Assembly (NCBI GenBank): GCA_001766965.1
Contig: MEKM01000112.1
Location: 1-5,504, forward strand
DNA from: Acidobacteria bacterium RIFCSPHIGHO2_01_FULL_67_28
GTDB lineage: Bacteria > Acidobacteriota > Terriglobia > Acidiferrales > 2-02-FULL-67-57
Length of the DNA: 5,504 bases
Direction: 5' to 3'
In this document: positions 1-4,051 of the stretch, one piece after another
Position numbering within the stretch: the first letter of the stretch is position 1
Layout: the number at the start of each line of letters is the position of its first letter
Translations under genes and position numbers: made by a program
Notes under the pieces: model-generated
The model's input: the letters and a program-made list of their open reading frames with translations, nothing else
Database searches by the model: none
What the model was told of the DNA's origin: nothing

Positions 1-413
1 AGAAAGGCAACTGCGCCACCTGCCACGCGCTCGGCGAGCAGCATGCCCTCTTCACCGACAACAAGTTCCACAACCTGGGCGTGGGCGTGGTCTTCTCGAA
101 GTCGGGCGAGCCGATCATGAAAGACCTCGGCCGCAACGACGTCACCAAGCAAGAGGCCGACAAGGGCGCGTTCAAGACCCCCTCGCTGCGCAACATCGCC
201 TTGACCGCCCCCTACATGCACGACGGCAGCCTGAAGACATTGAAGGACGTGATCGACTTCTACGTCGGCGGCGGCACCTCCAACCCGCACCTCGACAAGG
301 AAGTCCACGCGCTCGACTTCCTCACCGGAAAGGAACGCGAGGACCTGCTGGCGTTCCTCGAATCGCTCACCGGCGAGATGCCGGCCAACGTCGGCCCGCC
401 GGAAAAGAAGTAG
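1..413 (+). CDS. Di-haem cytochrome c peroxidase (MauG/CcpA family), C-terminal part
   Basis: The reading frame is open from position 3 to the TAG at 411-413, so 136 codons of the C-terminal end are present and the start lies outside the window. A haem c-binding CATCH motif is at visible residues 4-8 (bases 12-26). It is followed by the family pattern KFHNLGVG (21-28), KTPSLRNIALTAPYMHDG (58-75) and a helical end with GKEREDLLAFLESLTG. In bacterial cytochrome c peroxidases this C-terminal haem is the high-potential, electron-entry haem with His/Met ligation; Met72 in APYMHDG is the natural candidate for the distal ligand, whereas MauG itself uses Tyr. Family members are periplasmic and reduce H2O2 or oxidise protein substrates. 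The N-terminal haem and signal peptide cannot be seen, so peroxidase and other di-haem oxidase roles cannot be separated. The next gene, fhs, is 204 bp away behind a hairpin and is probably a separate unit. Confidence 0.9.
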   Translation, partial: KGNCATCHALGEQHALFTDNKFHNLGVGVVFSKSGEPIMKDLGRNDVTKQEADKGAFKTPSLRNIALTAPYMHDGSLKTLKDVIDFYVGGGTSNPHLDKEVHALDFLTGKEREDLLAFLESLTGEMPANVGPPEKK

Positions 414-440
414 GGCGCGCCAGCCAAGCTCTAGCCGCGG

Positions 441-475
441 CAAGTTGTCCCGGTTTCACCGGCCGGGACAACTTG
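441..475 (+). terminator. Perfect 13-bp inverted repeat, possible terminator of the cytochrome gene
   Basis: The left arm CAAGTTGTCCCGG (441-453) and right arm CCGGGACAACTTG (463-475) are perfect reverse complements around a 9-nt loop, starting 27 bp after the peroxidase stop codon. An RNA copy would form a very stable hairpin. No U-run follows; the next 35 bases are pyrimidine-rich and mostly C. It is therefore not a textbook intrinsic terminator, but it could act as a transcript 3'-end stabiliser or U-less terminator. A protein-binding dyad is the alternative reading. Confidence 0.45.
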
Positions 476-602
476 TACCTCTCCGCCCTGCCCTCCTGAT
501 TCCCTTCTCTATCGCGAAGTCGTTGTTTATCAGCAACTTACAAAGAACGCGCGGCCGGCCGAGTGGACACCCAAGTGCACCCCCGTGGGGGCGGAAGAGT
601 AT

Positions 603-614
603 GGAGGAGGAAGG
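603..614 (+). promoter_or_regulatory. Strong Shine-Dalgarno that fixes the fhs start
   Basis: GGAGGAGGAAGG ends 3 bp before the ATG at 618. The AGGAGG core (605-610) has a 7-nt spacing, close to ideal. This favours the ATG at 618 over the in-frame ATG at 585, which has only a GC-rich stretch upstream. Confidence 0.8.
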
Positions 615-617
615 ATC

Positions 618-2321
618 ATGCCCACGCTGCTAAGTGACTTGGAAATCGCGCACGCCGCGAAACTTGAGCCCATCACGGATGTCGCGCACGGGCTGGGGCT
701 GGAGGACTACGAGCTCGAGCTCTACGGCCGCTACAAGGCCAAGATTGATTTGTCGGTGCTCGAGCGGCTGAAGACGCGCCCGAGCGGGAAGATGATCTCC
801 GTTACCGCCATCAACCCGACGCCGCTCGGCGAAGGCAAGACGGTCACGGCCATCGGCCTGGGCCAGGCGCTGGGGCGTTCGGGCCACAAGGTCTGCAACA
901 CCTGCCGGCAGCCCTCGCTCGGGCCCACCTTCGGCATCAAGGGCGGCGCCGCCGGCGGCGGCTACTCGCAGGTCGTCCCGATGGAAGACATGAACCTGCA
1001 CCTGACCGGCGACTTCCACGCCGTCACCGCGGCGCAGAACCTTTGCGCGGCCATGATTGACGCCAGCCTCCTGCACGGCAACCCGCTGCGGCTCGACCCG
1101 TTGAACATCACCTGGCGGCGCTGCCTGGACACGAACGACCGCGCCCTGCGCGACATCGTCCTCGGCCTGGGCGGCAAAGCCAACGGCGTCCCCCGCGAGA
1201 CCGGCTTCGACATCACCGCCGCCTCGGAGACCATGGCCATCCTGGCGCTGGCCAATTCCCTCGCCGACCTCCGGCAGCGCCTCGGGCGCATCGTCGTCGG
1301 CTTCACCACGGACGGAAAGCCCGTGACCGGAGAAGACCTGAAAGCCGCCGGGGCCATGACCGTCCTGCTGCGCGACGCCCTGAAGCCGAACCTGATGCAA
1401 ACGCTCGAGCACACGCCGGTGCTCGTCCATTGCGGACCGTTCGGCAACGTGGCCCACGGCAACAACTCCGTGCTCGCCGACCGCATCGCGCTGCGCCTGG
1501 CCGACTACGTCATCACCGAATCGGGCTTCGGGGCTGACATGGGCTTCGAGAAGCTCGTGAACATCACCTGCCGGCAGAGCGGGCTGGAGGTGGCGACGGC
1601 CGTGGTCGTCTGCACCGTGCGCGCGCTCAAGATGCACGGCGGCGTGGGAAAGATCGTTGCGGGCAAGCCCCTGCCGCCCGAGCTAACTCAGGAGAACTTT
1701 CCGGCGCTCGAGAAAGGTCTCGAGATCCTGGGCGCGGCGCTGCACATCGTCCGGGCCATGGGCGTGCCGGCGGTGGTGGCGGTGAACCGGTTCGAGACCG
1801 ACACGGACAAGGAGCTGGCTTTCGTCGTCGAGCAAGCGCAGCAGCGCTTCGGCGTGACCGCGGTGGTCTCCGACGTCTTCGCCCGGGGCGGCGAGGGCGG
1901 GCGCGAACTGGCCGAGGCGGTGGTCGCGGCGACGCGCCAGCCGTCAAAGATGTGCCTGCTCTACCCCGACGACCTGCCCGTCAAGGAAAAAATCGAGCGG
2001 CTGGCTACGCGCTTGTATGGCGCCGACGGGGTCGAGTACGCCCCGGAAGCCAACCGCAAGATCAAGCTCTACACCGACCTCGGCTTCGGGCGGCTGCCCA
2101 TCTGCATGGCCAAGACCCACCTCTCGCTCTCGCACGACCCGAACTGGAAAGGCGTGCCGAGGGATTACAAGTTCGCCATCCGCGACGTCCGGCTCTCGGC
2201 CGGGGCGGGCTTCCTCTATCCGATTGCGGGCGAAATGCAAACCATGCCGGGGCTGGGCTCGCAGCCCGCCGCCGTCCGCATCGACGTCAACGAGCGGGGC
2301 GAAGTGGTGGGCCTGTTCTAG
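618..2321 (+). CDS. fhs: Formate-tetrahydrofolate ligase (formyltetrahydrofolate synthetase)
   Basis: Cytosolic enzyme that joins formate to tetrahydrofolate using ATP, giving 10-formyl-THF for purine and formyl-Met synthesis and, in some bacteria, C1 assimilation. From the ATG at 618 the protein has 567 residues, close to the usual 555-560. Motifs seen in order: the nucleotide-binding loop TPLGEGKT at 68-75, RQPSLGP from 97, FGIKGGAAGGGYSQV shortly after, MEDMNLHLTGDFHAVTAA, PNLMQTLEHTPVLVH, TESGFGADMGFEK, and a C-terminal GAGFLYPIAGEMQTMPGL block ending in GEVVGLF. Lys74 and Arg97 fall at the same numbers as the active-site Lys and Arg of the Moorella enzyme, as I recall it, so the enzyme looks intact. 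Small departures from common versions are RQPSLGP for REPSLGP and HCGPFGN for HAGPFAN. No folate gene adjoins it, so it appears monocistronic. I could not identify a convincing promoter in the upstream spacer. Confidence 0.96.
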   Translation: MPTLLSDLEIAHAAKLEPITDVAHGLGLEDYELELYGRYKAKIDLSVLERLKTRPSGKMISVTAINPTPLGEGKTVTAIGLGQALGRSGHKVCNTCRQPSLGPTFGIKGGAAGGGYSQVVPMEDMNLHLTGDFHAVTAAQNLCAAMIDASLLHGNPLRLDPLNITWRRCLDTNDRALRDIVLGLGGKANGVPRETGFDITAASETMAILALANSLADLRQRLGRIVVGFTTDGKPVTGEDLKAAGAMTVLLRDALKPNLMQTLEHTPVLVHCGPFGNVAHGNNSVLADRIALRLADYVITESGFGADMGFEKLVNITCRQSGLEVATAVVVCTVRALKMHGGVGKIVAGKPLPPELTQENFPALEKGLEILGAALHIVRAMGVPAVVAVNRFETDTDKELAFVVEQAQQRFGVTAVVSDVFARGGEGGRELAEAVVAATRQPSKMCLLYPDDLPVKEKIERLATRLYGADGVEYAPEANRKIKLYTDLGFGRLPICMAKTHLSLSHDPNWKGVPRDYKFAIRDVRLSAGAGFLYPIAGEMQTMPGLGSQPAAVRIDVNERGEVVGLF

Positions 2322-2331
2322 AAGAGAGGAA

Positions 2332-2415
2332 TGCGGAAGGTGGGAGTCGAACCCACACGGCCTTGCGGCCACAGGATCCTAAATCCTGTGCGTCTGCCAG
2401 TTCCGCCACTTCCGC
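2332..2415 (-). tRNA. tRNA-Leu (anticodon UAG)
   Basis: Read on the minus strand this 84-nt sequence folds as a class II tRNA. The acceptor stem is GCGGAAG/CTTCCGC with discriminator A. The D arm contains the typical leucine GGCAGACGC. The anticodon stem CAGGA/TCCTG encloses the loop TTTAGGA, giving anticodon UAG (bases 2379-2381), which reads CUN leucine codons. A long variable arm GGCC-GCAA-GGCC and a TGGGTTCGACTCCCA T arm complete the cloverleaf. It closely resembles Escherichia coli tRNA-Leu(UAG). The 3' CCA is not encoded (the discriminator is followed by TTCC), so CCA must be added by nucleotidyltransferase. The 3' end lies 10 bp from the fhs stop codon, tail-to-tail. Confidence 0.96.
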
Positions 2416-2425
2416 AGCCAACGGA

Positions 2426-2453
2426 AGTATAGCAGAGGAACAAGCTCGGTCCA
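2426..2453 (-). promoter_or_regulatory. Promoter of tRNA-Leu
   Basis: On the minus strand, a -35 TGGACC (2453-2448) is separated by 16 bp from a -10 TATACT (2431-2426). Four and five bases respectively match the sigma-70 consensus. The expected transcription start is near 2419, only about four bases before the mature tRNA 5' end at 2415, which fits a short precursor leader. Confidence 0.65.
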
Positions 2454-2461
2454 GGCTCGGA

Positions 2462-2518
2462 CTGTAGCGGCGCTCTGGGAGCGCCGACCACGCCGCCGGT
2501 CATAGACCGGCGCTACAG
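2462..2518. repeat. 57-bp compound double-hairpin repeat
   Basis: The outer arms CTGTAGCG (2462-2469) and CGCTACAG (2511-2518) are perfect reverse complements. They enclose two further perfect hairpins: CGGCGCTC-TGG-GAGCGCCG (2468-2486) and CGCCGGTC-ATA-GACCGGCG (2494-2512). The hairpin arms overlap the outer arms by two bases, so the element can switch between a three-way junction and two side-by-side hairpins. It begins 5 bp after the iclR stop codon and ends 8 bp before the tRNA-Leu -35 element. It resembles dispersed intergenic palindromic (REP-like) units. Only one copy is present in the window, so its repetitive nature is an inference. It may act as an mRNA 3'-end or boundary structure for iclR; there is no U-run. 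Confidence 0.65.
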
Positions 2519-2523
2519 CCGGG

Positions 2524-3288
2524 CTAGCCTAGCTGGCGAGAGATTTTGCGGGCAGCTTCCTGGACGAGCTCGGCGACTTTCGCCAGCGTGTCGCGGTTGA
2601 TTTGGCTGGTGGTGCCGCTGACGCCGACCGCCGCCTGCACCTGCCTGTCCGGCCCCATGACCGGGGCGCCCACGCAGCGCGCCCCGAGGTTGTTTTCTTC
2701 GTCATCCACGGCGTAGCCCTGGGCGCGGACTTTCTCGAGTTCCTTCACGAGGCGCGGCAGACTGGTGAGGGTTTTCGGGGTGCGCTTGCGCAGGCCGCGC
2801 TCGCGGAACAGGCTCTCGACCTCCGGCGCCGGCAGGTGCGCCACCAGGGACTTGCCTACGCTGGTCGAGTGCAAGTCCATCCGCCGGCCCACCCAGGTGT
2901 CCATCTTGATGAAGCCGGGCGCGTCTACCTTTTCGATGTACACCGCCTGGTCCTGGTCGAGCACAGCGAGGTGGGCGGTGAGGCCGGAGCGCTCAACGAG
3001 CTGGCGCAGCACCGGCTGGGCGGCGTCGCGGATGCCCAGGCCGGTGAGCACCTCCCGGTTCAGGCTCAAGACCTTCAACCCCGGGCGGTAGCGGCCGCTT
3101 TCGGGGTCGCGCCGGACGTACCCCCGCCGTTCCAGCGCCCGCAAGAGGTAGCTGGCCGAGCTCTTGGGGATGGCCAGGCGGCGGCTCAACTCGGAATTGG
3201 TCAGGCCGCCGGCCGCTCCGGCCAGGGCCTCGAGCATACCGAGGGCGCGGTCAACAGCGGTGGAGGGGCTCTTGTCGCGGCCGGGCAT
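2524..3288 (-). CDS. IclR-family transcriptional regulator
   Basis: A 254-residue protein, the normal length for the family. Residues about 8-70 form the N-terminal winged helix-turn-helix (AVDRALGMLEAL, then LTNSELSRRLAIPKSSASYLLRAL over 29-52 with the wing GYVRRDPESGRYRPG). Residues about 75-250 form the GAF-like effector domain, with the hallmark HSTSVGKSLVAHLP (140-153) and DDEENNLGARCVGAPV (195-210). Such proteins bind DNA as dimers or tetramers and respond to small organic metabolites; the ligand here cannot be told from sequence. It is divergent from a PilZ gene, and the shared region carries two dyads suited to an IclR dimer, so control of pilZ and of itself is likely. The ATG at 3288 has no purine-rich Shine-Dalgarno, but a predicted -10 ends 10 bp upstream, so translation may be leaderless. 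The next Met (residue 18) would cut into the DNA-binding domain. Confidence 0.93.
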   Translation of the reverse strand: MPGRDKSPSTAVDRALGMLEALAGAAGGLTNSELSRRLAIPKSSASYLLRALERRGYVRRDPESGRYRPGLKVLSLNREVLTGLGIRDAAQPVLRQLVERSGLTAHLAVLDQDQAVYIEKVDAPGFIKMDTWVGRRMDLHSTSVGKSLVAHLPAPEVESLFRERGLRKRTPKTLTSLPRLVKELEKVRAQGYAVDDEENNLGARCVGAPVMGPDRQVQAAVGVSGTTSQINRDTLAKVAELVQEAARKISRQLG

Positions 3289-3298
3289 GGCGGGGGAG

Positions 3299-3328
3299 AG
3301 GGTAGCACATTTTGTTCAATAGGGTGAA
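3299..3328 (-). promoter_or_regulatory. Predicted iclR promoter overlapping operator 1
   Basis: Minus-strand -35 TTCACC (3328-3323), 18-bp spacer, and an extended -10 TGC-TACCCT with its hexamer at 3304-3299. The match is modest. The -35 lies inside the left dyad (3314-3329), so a bound regulator would block it. The predicted start falls about 4 bases before the iclR ATG, consistent with the missing Shine-Dalgarno. Confidence 0.35.
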
Positions 3329-3329
3329 C
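3314..3329. promoter_or_regulatory. Operator-like dyad 1 (GTTCAA-N4-GTGAAC)
   Basis: A 16-bp dyad with one mismatch (GTTCAA, TAGG, GTGAAC). It shares its ten left bases apart from the spacer with dyad 2. It covers the predicted iclR -35 and sits 6 bp upstream of the pilZ -35. It is probably a site for the adjacent IclR protein. Confidence 0.6.
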
Positions 3330-3335
3330 GCCCGC

Positions 3336-3363
3336 TTGACATTCTGTACGCGGCCTGTACGAT
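3336..3363 (+). promoter_or_regulatory. Predicted promoter of the PilZ gene
   Basis: A perfect -35 TTGACA (3336-3341), a 16-bp spacer and -10 TACGAT (3358-3363, 4 of 6 to consensus). The start is expected near 3370, giving a leader of about 36 nt. The promoter is bracketed by the two dyads. The 7-mer CTGTACG occurs twice within it (3344-3350 and 3355-3361), 11 bp apart. Confidence 0.6.
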
Positions 3364-3376
3364 GGCTCGCACCCGG

Positions 3377-3392
3377 GTTCAATATTTTGAAC
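3377..3392. promoter_or_regulatory. Operator-like dyad 2 (perfect GTTCAA-N4-TTGAAC)
   Basis: Perfect 6-bp half-sites separated by TATT, located at about +7 to +22 of the predicted pilZ transcript. Its centre is 63 bp (about six helical turns) from that of dyad 1, so both lie on one DNA face. An extra GAAC follows directly (3393-3396) and abuts the pilZ ribosome-binding site. A bound protein here would block pilZ transcription. Confidence 0.65.
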
Positions 3393-3406
3393 GAACGAGG
3401 TGCCCC

Positions 3407-3739
3407 GTGGAAGGTCCCTCCCTTCGTGAATACCCCCGCATGGTGCTGCACAGGCCGGTCGAGCTCCGAGTGGAAAAGAAGGCCATCAAGGTGAAAGAGG
3501 CGGGCAACTTGAGCATGAGCGGGCTGTACGTGGAGGGCGAGAAGCTGCCCGTGGGCACGGCGGTGCACGTCACCGTCAGCTCTTCCCCGCCGGTGGACGT
3601 TGACGGGGTGGTGCGCTACGCCACCGACAACGGCCACCCGGGCGTCGGCATCGAGTTCACCCACGTCACCGAGGCCAACCGCAAGCGCCTGGAGCTGCTC
3701 ATCGCCGAAATCACCCGCCAGGGCGCGCCCGCCAGCTAG
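3407..3739 (+). CDS. PilZ-domain protein (probable c-di-GMP receptor)
   Basis: A single-domain 110-residue protein. It carries both PilZ signature motifs: RxxxR as REYPR (residues 7-11) and (D/N)xSxxG as NLSMSG (34-39). These are the residues that contact cyclic di-GMP, so binding is likely intact. The remainder shows the expected beta-barrel pattern (GLYVEGEKLPVGTAVHV, VDVDGVVRYA, GVGIEFTHV) and a final helix from about residue 91. The chosen start is GTG at 3407, 6 nt after a GAGG (3397-3400). The in-frame ATG at 3362 overlaps the predicted -10 box and would add 15 residues that look non-domain. Small PilZ proteins act as adaptors for motility, pili or exopolysaccharide; the target here is unknown. 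The gene is divergent from iclR, with operator-like dyads between, and convergent with a small membrane protein gene. Confidence 0.9.
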   Translation: MEGPSLREYPRMVLHRPVELRVEKKAIKVKEAGNLSMSGLYVEGEKLPVGTAVHVTVSSSPPVDVDGVVRYATDNGHPGVGIEFTHVTEANRKRLELLIAEITRQGAPAS

Positions 3740-3963
3740 CCCGCCGGCGGCCGGCGCCGGACGAGCGCCGCCATCTCTTTGCGGCAGAGGAGGGCGGTCA
3801 AGCCGAGGTCCGCGCCGATCCACTCCCCCACCCAGATCCAGAACTCCCGGGTGTCCTTCATGGCCAGCGAATAGCTCATCAGCTGGAGGAAGATGGTCCC
3901 CAGGGTTACTCCGAGGATGAGGGCCACGAGCAGGATGCTCGCAGCCGGTGCAAGCCGCCCCAT
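3736..3963 (-). CDS. Small membrane protein of unknown function (75 aa)
   Basis: I do not recognise this protein. It has 75 residues. Residues about 6-32 are a clear transmembrane helix (ASILLVALILGVTLGTIF region). Residues 41-60 (FWIWVGEWIGADLGLTALLC) are a second, tryptophan-rich hydrophobic segment. The tail RKEMAALVRRRPPAG is strongly basic, which suggests that it stays in the cytoplasm and that the protein forms a membrane hairpin. The ATG at 3963 was chosen because a consensus TATAAT ends 6 bp upstream, predicting transcription from the A of the ATG itself (leaderless); no Shine-Dalgarno is present. The reading frame stays open further upstream to 4578, but that part lies antisense to tig. 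The stop codon overlaps the PilZ stop within a shared CTAG. Reality is supported by the promoter and hydrophobic pattern, not by homology. Confidence 0.65.
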   Translation of the reverse strand: MGRLAPAASILLVALILGVTLGTIFLQLMSYSLAMKDTREFWIWVGEWIGADLGLTALLCRKEMAALVRRRPPAG

Positions 3964-3969
3964 GCGCGG

Positions 3970-3997
3970 ATTATACGCCCCGGCGGCGGATTGCCAA
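3970..3997 (-). promoter_or_regulatory. Strong leaderless promoter of the small membrane protein gene
   Basis: Minus-strand -35 TTGGCA (3997-3992, 5 of 6), 16-bp spacer, and a perfect -10 TATAAT (3975-3970). The expected start is base 3963, the A of the ATG. Its -35 overlaps the -35 of the tig promoter on the other strand. Confidence 0.65.
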
Positions 3998-4019
3998 GCC
4001 GCGCCGCCTCTGCTAGTCT
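3991..4019 (+). promoter_or_regulatory. tig: Predicted tig promoter
   Basis: -35 TTGCCA (3991-3996, 5 of 6), 17-bp spacer, and an extended -10 TGC-TAGTCT with its hexamer at 4014-4019. A start near 4026 would give a leader of about 26 nt holding the GAGAGGA ribosome-binding site (4043-4049). The promoter probably drives tig and clpP together. Confidence 0.5.
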
Positions 4020-4051
4020 GAAGGATTCCCGACAGCGCCAAAGAGAGGACT

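Noticed and set aside
414..617. Folate (THF) riboswitch upstream of fhs
   Set aside because: I could not match conserved riboswitch core elements. The only strong structure is the 13-bp hairpin near the preceding gene.
445..633. 62-codon frame upstream of fhs
   Set aside because: It starts inside the inverted repeat, overlaps the fhs start region out of frame and encodes no recognisable pattern.
630..1637. 335-codon open frame antisense to fhs
   Set aside because: Composition is the low-complexity Arg/Gly/Val/Ala/His pattern expected opposite a GC-rich gene. There is no recognisable domain or start signal, and fhs itself is unmistakable.
2602..3327. 241-codon plus-strand frame opposite iclR
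   Set aside because: It is an Ala/Gly/Arg/His-rich shadow of the iclR codons without family motifs. The minus-strand IclR protein is clear.
3314..3392. LexA/SOS boxes
   Set aside because: GTTC-N8-GAAC does not match the LexA sites I know (CTGT-N8-ACAG, GAAC-N4-GTTC, or direct GTTC-N7-GTTC), and neighbouring genes are not SOS genes. The adjacent IclR protein is the simpler candidate.
3362..3406. ATG at 3362 as the PilZ start
   Set aside because: It overlaps the predicted -10 box and would place dyad 2 inside the coding region. GTG at 3407 has a proper GAGG.
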